The notes under the pieces are model-generated. The model saw only the letters and a program-made list of their open reading frames with translations. It was not told the origin of the DNA and did not search any database. The position numbers were made by a program, and so were the translations under genes. This document shows positions 8,169 through 16,900 of a stretch of DNA of 17,922 nucleotides, piece by piece. The DNA comes from an uncultured Clostridia bacterium (GTDB lineage Bacteria; Bacillota; Clostridia; Oscillospirales; Acutalibacteraceae). The stretch spans positions 1-17,922 of the forward strand of contig CALEJF010000037.1 in NCBI GenBank assembly GCA_937898625.1, written 5' to 3'. Numbering within the stretch: position 1 is the first letter of the stretch; each line of letters opens with the position of its first letter.

Positions 8169-9498
8169 GGTTATTAAAACAATAACATCGCATCGGATGA
8201 TTCCAAAGGGTAGTACTGTTGGAATTGGACTTTCAGGTGGAGCAGATTCAGTTTGCCTTGCACATATACTTTTGAAAAACAAGGAAAAACTTGGAATTAA
8301 AGACTTAAAAGCAATACATATTCATCATGGTATCCGTGGTGACGAGGCGGACAGGGATTTGAAATTCTGCCGTGATTTCTGCAAAAGAAATAACATTGAG
8401 TTTGCTTCCTACAAAGCCGATATTCCAAGTGAAGCACAAAAAACAGGGGAGAGCATTGAAGAATGTGCAAGACGCATCCGATATGATTTGTTTGCAAAGT
8501 CAGGTTGCGATATAATTGCTACTGCACATAATTTAAACGATAATATTGAAACTTTTATCTTCAATTTATCCCGTGGTGCATCTCTTTCAGGATTATGCGG
8601 AATTCCTTATGTAAGAGATATTTATATAAGACCGTTACTTGACTCAACAAGGGCGGAGATTGAGGGGTATATCGAGGAAAACGGTTTGGAATTTGTTACT
8701 GACAGTACAAATTCAAGTGATGATTATACAAGAAATAAAATTCGTCATAATATCATTCCTCAGCTTTTTGAATTAAATCCGTCATTTGACAAGGCATTCT
8801 CAAGATGCAACGATTCCCTTAATGCTTCAAAGGATTATATAACGAGTGTTGCAACTGATTTATTAGAAAAGTCCCGTTGCAACGGATATTACGATTGCAG
8901 TATTTTTGAAAAAGAGCATAGCGCATTAAAAAATCAGATTGTTTCCTTGATTTTAAAAGAAAATAACGCAAAAAACATAAGCCGTGAGCATATAGACGCT
9001 GTTACAGGAATTATGGAAAACGGCGGAAGCGCAGATGTAGGTGGTTTTGTTACTGTTAATGTTGAACGCAAAAAAATGTTTTTTGGCAAAGTCTCCGAAA
9101 CAGAATATTTTGAAATCGAGTTTTCTCTTAATAACAAAAAAATCGTAACACCCTATGGTGAGTACGAAATCAGCTTTTATTCACAAAAAGATTTACAAAA
9201 TGTTAATAAAAAAGATATAGAAAGTTTTATAGATTACGATAAAATATCAATCGATGCGATTTTCAGAAATCGTCGTGATGGGGACGCTTATCAGTTGCCC
9301 AAAAGACCCAATAAAACGTTGAAAAAACTTTTTAATGAAAATAAAACCGAAAATCGCAATCGTGGTGAAATGTTGATACTTTCTGATAGTGAAGGTATTG
9401 TGTGGACGGAATTTTTTGGTGTTGCAAATCGTTGTAAACCTGATAAAGACACAAAAATATATATAAAAATTTCAAAGGTGGGGAAAAATAATGATTAA
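8158..9498 (+). CDS. tilS: tRNA(Ile)-lysidine synthase
   Basis: Essential ATP-dependent enzyme that converts C34 of the CAU anticodon of a tRNA-Ile to lysidine, switching it from AUG to AUA decoding. The 446 residues hold an N-type ATP pyrophosphatase domain with the P-loop SGGADS at residues 26-31, HIHHGIRGDEADRD and the AHNLNDNIET block, then the PLL and TRNKIRHNIIPQL segments. The C-terminal domain is recognised by RNRRDGDAYQLP, KTLKKLFNE and the late I-W-x-E-F-F-G stretch. The AHNLNDNIET block differs from the more usual AHHxDDQxET (Asn at two positions), a variation I cannot interpret. GAAAGG stands before the ATG, which lies inside the dnaB 3' end; the 3' end overlaps hpt by 8 bases. 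The tilS-hpt-ftsH order is the conserved Firmicutes arrangement. Confidence 0.93.
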   Translation: MIDKVIKTITSHRMIPKGSTVGIGLSGGADSVCLAHILLKNKEKLGIKDLKAIHIHHGIRGDEADRDLKFCRDFCKRNNIEFASYKADIPSEAQKTGESIEECARRIRYDLFAKSGCDIIATAHNLNDNIETFIFNLSRGASLSGLCGIPYVRDIYIRPLLDSTRAEIEGYIEENGLEFVTDSTNSSDDYTRNKIRHNIIPQLFELNPSFDKAFSRCNDSLNASKDYITSVATDLLEKSRCNGYYDCSIFEKEHSALKNQIVSLILKENNAKNISREHIDAVTGIMENGGSADVGGFVTVNVERKKMFFGKVSETEYFEIEFSLNNKKIVTPYGEYEISFYSQKDLQNVNKKDIESFIDYDKISIDAIFRNRRDGDAYQLPKRPNKTLKKLFNENKTENRNRGEMLILSDSEGIVWTEFFGVANRCKPDKDTKIYIKISKVGKNND

Positions 9499-10030
9499 TG
9501 ATATTGATAGAGTATTATTATCAGAGGAAGAGTTAAACGGAATAGTAAAAAGACTCGGTGCGGAAATAACAAATGATTATAAAGATAAAAACCTTGTGCT
9601 TGTAAGTGTGCTTAAAGGTTCAGTAATCTTTATGGCCGACCTTATGCGAGAGATTAAACTTCCTTGCACTATTGACTTTATGTCAGTTTCAAGTTATGGC
9701 GCAGGTACAAAAACATCGGGTGTTGTAAAGATTATCAAGGACCTTGATACTGATGTTGTTGAGGGTTCAGACTTACTTATCGTAGAGGATATTCTTGATA
9801 GTGGTGTAACACTTGAATATCTTATAAAAATTCTCTCTGCAAGAAATCCAAAGAGTATAAAAATATGCACTTTACTTGATAAACCTGAAAGAAGAAAAGC
9901 GAATGTTAAGGCAGACTATGCAGGAGCACAGATTCCCGATGCCTTTGTTGTAGGTTATGGTTTGGATTTTAATGAAAAATACAGAAATTTACCATTCATA
10001 GGTGCTTTGAAACCTGCGGTATATGAATAA
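9491..10030 (+). CDS. hpt: Hypoxanthine phosphoribosyltransferase
   Basis: Cytoplasmic purine-salvage enzyme that makes IMP (and usually GMP) from hypoxanthine (or guanine) and PRPP. The 179 residues are of normal length for bacterial HPRT. The PRPP-binding loop VEDILDSGVTL spans residues 98-108 with the acidic pair E99-D100 and D103. Other family features are the LKGSVIF turn (41-47), the SSYG flexible-loop start (67-70), LLDKPERR (128-135) with the purine-contacting lysine, and FVVGYGLDFNEKYRNLPFIG (152-171). The start overlaps the end of tilS and is preceded by AAGGTGGGG seven bases upstream. Translational coupling between tilS, hpt and the following ftsH is likely. I cannot tell whether it prefers guanine or hypoxanthine. 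Confidence 0.96.
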   Translation: MINDIDRVLLSEEELNGIVKRLGAEITNDYKDKNLVLVSVLKGSVIFMADLMREIKLPCTIDFMSVSSYGAGTKTSGVVKIIKDLDTDVVEGSDLLIVEDILDSGVTLEYLIKILSARNPKSIKICTLLDKPERRKANVKADYAGAQIPDAFVVGYGLDFNEKYRNLPFIGALKPAVYE

Positions 10031-10032
10031 AC

Positions 10033-10051
10033 AGGAGTGAACACAAACTTG
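10033..10051 (+). promoter_or_regulatory. Ribosome binding site deciding the ftsH TTG start
   Basis: AGGAG at 10033-10037 is the only Shine-Dalgarno-like sequence between hpt and ftsH. A GTG at 10037-10039 opens the same frame but overlaps this site, so it could not be initiated from it. The in-frame TTG at 10049-10051 lies 11 bases downstream and yields MKKINWKTLIPYIL, the usual kind of FtsH N-terminus. I therefore prefer TTG. Confidence 0.65.
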
Positions 10052-11995
10052 AAAAAAATTAACTGGAAAACACTAATTCCATATATACTTATTCCCGCAC
10101 TTTGCATAGGTGTTGTTATGGCATATATGGGAGTCGAATCTAAAGAAAAGTTACAGTATTATCAGATTGTTGAGTATTTCGATAAGGGTCAGGTTGTAGA
10201 ATATACTGTTAATATGAACAGTGGTGCTATGACCTATAAACTTAAAGATGATTCAAAGAAATACGAATATACTGTTCCTAATGTGAATATGTTTTATGAA
10301 GATATTCACCATATGGTGCGTGAGTATAACAAGGCAAACCCTGACGCGCCAATTAAGTATAATTATGAAGCAGGTACATCCAATTCCTGGTTGTTAAGTA
10401 TTTTACCATCTGCACTTTTAACAATTGGTCTTGTTGTTCTTATGGCTGTAATGTTCAAGAAAATGAGCAGTTCAATCACAAGTGAGAACAATCGTGCTAT
10501 GAGTTTTGGTAAGGCAAGAGTAAAGCGTGCTGATGACGAAAGCAAAAAGGTAACATTTAAGGATGTTGCAGGTGCTGACGAGGAAAAAGAAGAACTTACT
10601 GAAATTGTTGAATTCTTGAAAAATCCAAATGAATTTTCAAAGCTTGGTGCAAGAATTCCAAAGGGTGTGCTTTTAGTTGGCCCTCCCGGTACAGGTAAAA
10701 CACTTCTTGCCCGTGCAGTTGCAGGTGAGGCAAATGCACCATTCTTCTCAATTTCAGGTTCTGACTTTGTTGAAATGTATGTTGGTGTCGGTGCTTCCCG
10801 TGTGCGTGATTTGTTTAAAGAAGCAAAGAAAAATCAACCGTCAATTATCTTTATTGACGAAATTGACGCAGTTGGTCGTCACCGTGGTGCAGGTATGGGT
10901 GGCGGACACGACGAGCGTGAACAAACACTTAACCAGTTACTTGTTGAAATGGATGGCTTTGGTGCTAATGAAGGCGTAATCGTTATTGCGGCGACTAACC
11001 GTCCTGATATTCTTGACCCCGCACTTCTCCGTCCCGGTCGTTTTGACCGTCAGGTAACAGTTGGATATCCCGATGTTAAGGGAAGAGAAGATATTCTTAA
11101 AGTTCACGCAAGAAATAAACCGTTAGCTCCTGATGTTGACTTGCACCAGATTGCTGCAACTACTGTTGGTTTCACAGGTGCAGACCTTGAGAATCTTCTT
11201 AATGAAGCGGCTCTTCTTGCAGCAAAGCGTAAGAAAATGGCAATTACAATGGATGAAATTGAAGAGGCAACAATGAAGGTTGTTGTAGGTAGTGAAAAGA
11301 AATCCCGTAAGATTTCCGAAAAAGATAAGAAGATTACTGCATATCACGAAGCAGGTCACGCTATCTCTTCATATTATCTTGAGAGTAAGGACCCTGTTAC
11401 TCATATTTCAATTGTCCCTCGCGGAATGGCAGCAGGCTTCACTCTTTATACTCCTGAACAGGATAAAACACATATGCTCAAATCAAGAATGCTTGATGAT
11501 ATTGTGTCACTTTTGGGTGGTCGTGTTGCAGAGCAGATTATTTTTAATGACATCTCAACAGGTGCATCAAACGATATTCAGCGTGCAACAGAAACTGCAA
11601 GAAATATGATTACAAAATATGGTATGAGTGAAAAACTTGGACCAATCGCATTTGGCTCTGATAATGACGAGGTTTTCCTTGGTAAGAATTATACTCATAC
11701 AAGAAACTATTCTGAAACTGTTGCTGCTGCAATTGATGAAGAAGTTGAAAAGATTATCAACAATGCTTACAAGAATGCAGAAACAATTCTTACAGAGCAT
11801 ATCGACCAACTTCATATTGTTTCTGAAGCACTTATTAAACTTGAAAAAATTGATAAAGAGCAGTTTGAATCCCTTATGACAACAGGTGCTTTGCCTGAGG
11901 AAAGGACTATTGAAATTGTTGAAAATACAGATGAAATTGTAGTGGAAGAAACTGTTGAAAATACTCAAACAACAGAAAACACCGAAAACGAATAA
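10049..11995 (+). CDS. ftsH: ATP-dependent zinc metalloprotease FtsH
   Basis: Hexameric membrane-anchored AAA+ protease degrading misfolded membrane proteins and short-lived regulators. It has 648 residues from the preferred TTG start (652 if GTG at 10037 were used). Numbering from TTG: first transmembrane helix about 9-27, an extracytoplasmic domain of ~85 residues, second helix about 114-137, then the AAA domain with Walker A GPPGTGKT (211-218), Walker B IIFIDEID (266-273) and the second region of homology NRPDILDPALLRPGRFDR (317-334). The peptidase domain has the zinc motif HEAGH (433-437) and the third ligand D509 in GASNDIQRAT. The C-terminus ends in an acidic Glu/Asn/Thr-rich tail, typically disordered in this family. 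It is the last gene of the operon, six to eighteen bases after hpt depending on start, and is followed by an intrinsic terminator. Confidence 0.96.
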   Translation: MKKINWKTLIPYILIPALCIGVVMAYMGVESKEKLQYYQIVEYFDKGQVVEYTVNMNSGAMTYKLKDDSKKYEYTVPNVNMFYEDIHHMVREYNKANPDAPIKYNYEAGTSNSWLLSILPSALLTIGLVVLMAVMFKKMSSSITSENNRAMSFGKARVKRADDESKKVTFKDVAGADEEKEELTEIVEFLKNPNEFSKLGARIPKGVLLVGPPGTGKTLLARAVAGEANAPFFSISGSDFVEMYVGVGASRVRDLFKEAKKNQPSIIFIDEIDAVGRHRGAGMGGGHDEREQTLNQLLVEMDGFGANEGVIVIAATNRPDILDPALLRPGRFDRQVTVGYPDVKGREDILKVHARNKPLAPDVDLHQIAATTVGFTGADLENLLNEAALLAAKRKKMAITMDEIEEATMKVVVGSEKKSRKISEKDKKITAYHEAGHAISSYYLESKDPVTHISIVPRGMAAGFTLYTPEQDKTHMLKSRMLDDIVSLLGGRVAEQIIFNDISTGASNDIQRATETARNMITKYGMSEKLGPIAFGSDNDEVFLGKNYTHTRNYSETVAAAIDEEVEKIINNAYKNAETILTEHIDQLHIVSEALIKLEKIDKEQFESLMTTGALPEERTIEIVENTDEIVVEETVENTQTTENTENE

Positions 11996-12008
11996 AACCC
12001 TATAAAAT

Positions 12009-12046
12009 AAGGCAATAGAAATTCAACTCTGTTGCCTTTTTTCTTT
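12009..12046 (+). terminator. Intrinsic terminator of the rnj-ftsH operon
   Basis: AAGGCAA (12009-12015) pairs with TTGCCTT (12032-12038). A further AGA/TCT pairing inside the stem leaves a loop of about eight bases. The stem runs directly into a T-rich tract (TTTTTTCTTT). It begins 14 bases after the ftsH stop and closes the seven-gene plus-strand run. Confidence 0.88.
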
Positions 12047-12054
12047 ATAAACTA

Positions 12055-12083
12055 TTGATTTTTCAGTATAAATATTATACAAT
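12055..12083 (+). promoter_or_regulatory. Predicted sigma-A promoter of ilvB
   Basis: TTGATT (12055-12060) and TACAAT (12078-12083) are separated by exactly 17 bases. It starts nine bases after the preceding terminator. The predicted leader is only about 46 bases, too short for a T-box or a leucine-type attenuator, so transcript control at this gene is not apparent. Confidence 0.65.
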
Positions 12084-12135
12084 ATGAGTTAATATTTTTC
12101 TAAATCAATCAGCAAATACATGGAGTGAAAGAAAG

Positions 12136-13839
12136 ATGAAACTTAATGGCTCAGAGATTTTAGCAGAGGTTTTAATAGAGCAGGGAGTAGACACCATTTT
12201 TGGTTATCCCGGTGGTGCAGTCCTTAATATCTATGATGCACTTTATAAATATAGCGATAAGATTAACCATGTCCTTACTGCACATGAGCAAGGTGCGTCC
12301 CATGCTGCTGACGGATATGCCCGAGCAACAGGGAAAACCGGTGTTTGTATTGCAACAAGTGGTCCTGGTGCTACTAACCTTGTTACAGGTATCGCAACTG
12401 CTTATATGGACAGTGTACCAATGGTCGTAATTACAGGTAATGTTGGTAAGAGTCTTATCGGTCGTGATGCGTTCCAAGAGGTTTATATCACCGGTATTAC
12501 AATGCCTATTACAAAGCATAACTATATGGTGCAGAATGTAAATGAACTTGCTGATACAATCCGTGAGGCATTTCGTATTGCAAACACAGGCAGAAAAGGT
12601 CCTGTCCTTATTGATATTACAAAGGATGTTACAGCCGCAGTAACTGAATTTGAAAGAAAAGAAAAAGTTGCTATTAAAGACGATACAGTTATTGATATGG
12701 ACGAGCTTAATAAGGTTGCAGATATTATCAATAATGCAAAAAAACCTGTTGTAATGTTTGGCGGTGGTGTTGTTTCTTCAAACGCATCCGACCTGGCATT
12801 AGAGCTTGTTGAAAAAGCAAATATTCCATCTTGTCATACTCTTATGTCAGCAGGTGTAATCGGTTACAATAACCCACTTAACCTTGGACTTTTAGGTATG
12901 CACGGTGCTTATACAACTAATAAAGCAGTTGATGACGCAGATGTGCTCATAGCAATCGGTACTCGTTTTTCTGACCGTGTTGCCCTTGATACAAGTGATT
13001 TCGCAAAGAAAGCAACAATCATTCAGATTGACATTGACCTTAGTGAAATTAATAAGAATGTTACAGTTGACCACTATGTAATCGGTGATGTTAAAACAGT
13101 TCTTGAAAACCTTTTACCACTTATTAAAAAAGGTGACAGAGCAGAATGGCTCAAAACTCTCGATGAGTATAAAGCAGTTGATTATGCTCCACAGGACGAC
13201 GATTCACAGATTTTGCCACATCAGTTAATTGGTACAATCTGCGATATGGCAGGGGAGGACACAGTTGTTGTAACTGATGTTGGTCAGCATCAAATGTGGG
13301 CTGCGCAGTATGTTCACCATGTTAATCCAAGAGGTTTCCTTACAAGTGGTGGTTTGGGTACAATGGGTTATGGCTATGGTGCTGCAATTGGTGCGAAAGT
13401 TGGCTTGGGAGATGCTAAAAAGGTTGTACATATCACAGGTGACGGCTCGTTCCATATGAACCTTAACGAGGCTTGTACAGCAGTAAGTTATAACCTTCCT
13501 GTTATTACAGTTATTATGAACAATCAGGTACTTGGTATGGTTCGTCAATGGCAGCGTTGCTTCTATGGTAAGCGGTTTTCCGCAACTGACCCACACCGTC
13601 AGACTGATTTTGTTAAACTTGCAGAGGCATTTGGTGCAAAAGGGTACTATGCCGAAACAATCGCAGATTTTAAAGATGCTTTTGCCGAAGCGCTCAAAGT
13701 AAATGGTCCTGTATGGATTGAATGCGCAATCGATAAGGACGAAAGAGTTTTACCAATGATTCCTGCAGGAAAAACAGTCAACGACATTATGATGGGCGAC
13801 TGTGAAACCTGCCCAATGCAATGCGAAAATAAGAAATAA
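12136..13839 (+). CDS. ilvB: Acetolactate synthase large (catalytic) subunit
   Basis: ThDP-dependent enzyme condensing two pyruvates to acetolactate (or pyruvate with 2-oxobutyrate), the first common step of valine, leucine and isoleucine synthesis. The 567 residues are family length. The N-terminal ThDP-binding region contains FGYPGGAVL and HEQGASHAADGYARATGK, with the catalytic glutamate at E51. SGPGATNLVTGIATAYMDS and GKSLIGRDAFQE follow, typical of biosynthetic AHAS. The C-terminal ThDP motif runs from GDG (435-437) to NN (462-463), followed by LGMVRQWQ. The start has GGAG ten bases upstream. The gene stands alone between its own promoter and terminator, with no regulatory-subunit gene ilvN in the window. 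The last residues form a C556-x2-C559-x3-C563 cluster that I do not know from well-studied AHAS enzymes. The biosynthetic assignment rather than catabolic AlsS is preferred from overall similarity but not proven. Confidence 0.93.
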   Translation: MKLNGSEILAEVLIEQGVDTIFGYPGGAVLNIYDALYKYSDKINHVLTAHEQGASHAADGYARATGKTGVCIATSGPGATNLVTGIATAYMDSVPMVVITGNVGKSLIGRDAFQEVYITGITMPITKHNYMVQNVNELADTIREAFRIANTGRKGPVLIDITKDVTAAVTEFERKEKVAIKDDTVIDMDELNKVADIINNAKKPVVMFGGGVVSSNASDLALELVEKANIPSCHTLMSAGVIGYNNPLNLGLLGMHGAYTTNKAVDDADVLIAIGTRFSDRVALDTSDFAKKATIIQIDIDLSEINKNVTVDHYVIGDVKTVLENLLPLIKKGDRAEWLKTLDEYKAVDYAPQDDDSQILPHQLIGTICDMAGEDTVVVTDVGQHQMWAAQYVHHVNPRGFLTSGGLGTMGYGYGAAIGAKVGLGDAKKVVHITGDGSFHMNLNEACTAVSYNLPVITVIMNNQVLGMVRQWQRCFYGKRFSATDPHRQTDFVKLAEAFGAKGYYAETIADFKDAFAEALKVNGPVWIECAIDKDERVLPMIPAGKTVNDIMMGDCETCPMQCENKK

Positions 13840-13847
13840 AACATAGT

Positions 13848-13881
13848 AAGGTGGAGAAATTCTCTCCACCTTTGTTTTTTT
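13848..13881 (+). terminator. Intrinsic terminator of ilvB
   Basis: A perfect 10-bp stem (AAGGTGGAGA at 13848-13857 with TCTCCACCTT at 13863-13872) has a five-base loop and is followed by TGTTTTTTT. It starts nine bases after the ilvB stop codon. Confidence 0.93.
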
Positions 13882-13900
13882 GACGGTTATACCAATTTGC

Positions 13901-13919
13901 ACAAAAAAACTTTTTTTGT
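13901..13919. repeat. A7/T7 palindrome upstream of the surface-protein promoter
   Basis: ACAAAAAAA and TTTTTTTGT are separated by a single C, forming a 19-base near-perfect palindrome. It directly abuts and overlaps by one base the -35 box at 13919. As an A-tract/T-tract pair it could act as an UP element or a bent-DNA site; as a hairpin it is weak. No regulator can be named. Confidence 0.45.
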
Positions 13920-13947
13920 TGAAAAAAATGGTTAAATCTGCTATTAT
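13919..13947 (+). promoter_or_regulatory. Predicted sigma-A promoter of the LRR surface protein
   Basis: TTGAAA (13919-13924) and TATTAT (13942-13947) are separated by exactly 17 bases. Transcription would start near 13954, giving a very short leader of about 16 bases that still contains the ribosome binding site AGAGGTG (13957-13963), six bases before the ATG at 13970. Confidence 0.6.
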
Positions 13948-13969
13948 AAAATAAAAAGAGGTGTTATAA

Positions 13970-16900
13970 ATGAAGAAAAAAGTATTATCAATTTTTCTTT
14001 CAATCTTATTAGTTTTTTCAGCAATACCTTTTATGAACATAAATTCGTTCGCAACCGATAATGAATGTTCAATCTATGGCCATAGCTTTGGTGACTGGGA
14101 AACAATACAGTATGTTACTTGTGCACAGGAAGGTATCGACAGACGTACCTGTACAGTTTGTGGTGTATATGAAGAGGAGATTACTCCTATAAATCCATAC
14201 CACAACTTTGTTGTAATTGAAGATGTTCCTGCCACTTGTGTATCCGATGGATATCAAGTAATGGAGTGTGATATTTGTTTTTTTACCGACACTTTTGTAA
14301 CTGAAACAGCAACAGGTCATACAGATTATAACAAAGATGAACTCTGTGACTATTGTGGGGAAATAGTACCTTCAACTTCAGGTAAATGTGGCGATAATCT
14401 TACATGGACATTTAAAGAATCTACAGGTGTGTTAACGATTTCCGGCACAGGTGCTATGTATGATTATAACACTAATAATCGCCCATGGGAAAAATCAGTG
14501 GAAAATATAAAATCTGTGGAAATCGGTTCGAATGTATCTTCAATAGGTAATTATGCATTTTATAATTTTGAAAATCTTACAAGTATCACGCTTCCTATCA
14601 TTCTAACTTCAATTGGTGATAGTGCTTTTGACATTTGTAATAGTCTGACTGATGTGTATTACGCAGGCGTTGAGGAAGAATGGGATGCTGTCATAATTGG
14701 AAACAGCAATCAGCCACTTCTCGATGCGACAATTCATTGTAAAATTTTAGATTCAGGCACATGTGGTGATAATCTTACATGGGCATTTGATGAAAGAATA
14801 AACACACTTACCATTTCAGGTACAGGTTCTATGTATAATTATGATTATAATAATCGTCCGTGGGAAGATTATGAGAAATTGATTGAAAAACTTGTTATAA
14901 ATGATGGTTTGACAACAATCGGTGATTATGCATTTTACGGTTGTCCTATCACAAGCAATATAACAATTCCTGATAGTGTAATCACAATTGGAGAAAGCTC
15001 ATTCTCGTGCTGCGAGTTCAACCGAGTAATAATTGGCAATAGTGTAACAACAATCGGGGATGACGCATTTAGCGTATGTAACCTTCTTATGAGCATAACA
15101 ATTCCGGAAAGTGTAAAAACAATTGGTGACAGCGCTTTTTACAGTTGTACGAGTCTGCATAGTGTGTACTATACAGGATTTATGCAGGATTGGAATAACA
15201 TTACCATTGGTAATAATAACAGTTGTCTTCTCAACGCAATAATTCATTATAAAGAAACCGACTCAGGTGTATGTGGCGATAATCTTACTTGGGTATATGA
15301 TGAACCAACAAGCACACTAACTATCTCCGGCACAGGTGCGATGTATGATTATAAATACAGCAATCGACCATGGGAAAACTATAAGGATGATATTAAAGAG
15401 GTTGTTATAAATGATGGTGCAACAACAATTGGTGATACTGCATTTTATGATTGCGAGAGTCTTCAATGTATAACACTTCCAAAAAGTATAACAACAATTG
15501 GTGATAATGTTTTTGTATATTGTACAAGCCTTGAAGAAATAATTGTTGACGAAAACAATGGAAGCTATTCAAATGATGAATATGGTGTATTATTCGACAA
15601 GGCTAAAACGATACTCATTACATACCCTGCGGGTAACACGATAACACATTATTTTCTTCCTGTTTCCGTCACAACAATTGCTGACAGGGCATTTCAATCC
15701 TGTAACAGTATTACAGATATTAACTATCCGGGTTCAAGTACCGATTGGAGCAAAATCTCAATAGGTAACTATAATAATGCTCTGGTTAATGCAACAAAGC
15801 ACTACAACTATGTAACTTCAGGCACATGCGGGGATAATCTTACATGGGTATTTGATGAATCTACAAGCATATTAACTATTTCCGGTACAGGTGCTATGTA
15901 TGATTATTGGAGCGGCAATCAACCATGGAGAGGTTGTGATGATTATATTAAAGAAATTGTTATAAAAGATGGTGTAACAACAATCGGTATATATGCATTT
16001 GGTTATATGGATAGCTTTACAAGCATAACAATTCCAAACAGTGTAACAATAATTGATGATTATGCATTTTATTTTTCCGGCAATATTGCAAATGTGACAA
16101 TCCCCAACAGTGTAACAACAATTGGTAAGTATGCATTTCTTGCTTGTGATGGCCTTACAAACATAACAATCCCTGCCAGCGTAACCACTATTGGTCAAGA
16201 TGCATTTAATATGTGCGACAACCTTACAAGTATAAAAGTTGACAGTAATAATAAAAACTATTCTAATGATGAATACGGTGTGTTATTTAATAAGGATAAG
16301 ACTGTGCTTATTCGTTATCCTCAAGGTAACACGAAGACAAGTTATACAGTACCCGACAGCGTAACAACAATCAAAAGTGACGCATTTGAAAGTAGTAATA
16401 ATCTTACAAGTGTAACAATCGGTAAAGGTGTAACTACAATTGTTTATACGATATTTGATAGTTGTAAAAACCTTACCAAAGTAACAGTTGACGGTAATAA
16501 CAATTATTTTTCAAATGATGAATACGGTGTGTTGTTCAACAAAAATAAAACTACACTCGTATATTATCCTCAGGGAAACACAAGAACAAGTTATACAATT
16601 CCAAATACTGTAACAAAAATTGGTAATCGTGCATTTTATTCCTGTGATAATCTTACCAGTGTAGAAATTACGGAAAATGTAACAACAATTGATACTTATG
16701 CTTTTTATTCCTGTTGGGGTCTTACAAGCATAACCATTCCCGAAAGCGTAACAACAATCAATAGTGATGCATTTAACGCTTGTGTGAAACTTACCAGTGT
16801 AACAATTCTGGGTGGTGTGACAACAATCGGTCCGTATGCATTTAATGAAAGTCTTAAAACTGTATATTATTCCGGCACAGCAAAAGACTGGAGTGAAATT

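Noticed and set aside
10037..10048. GTG at 10037 as the ftsH start
   Set aside because: It overlaps the only Shine-Dalgarno site, and no other ribosome binding sequence lies upstream; TTG at 10049 fits better.
12000..12135. T-box or leucine/valine attenuator before ilvB
   Set aside because: The hairpin at 12009-12046 lies upstream of the ilvB promoter at 12055 and belongs to ftsH. The remaining leader of about 46 bases is too short for a T-box or leader peptide and shows no second hairpin.
15872..16198. 108-codon minus-strand reading frame rich in Cys and Tyr
   Set aside because: It is antisense to the LRR gene and its repetitive protein is the mirror of the sense repeats (ACA ATT GGT and similar). 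No promoter or ribosome binding site of its own. The same holds for the minus-strand frames at 14069-14320 and 14999-15247.
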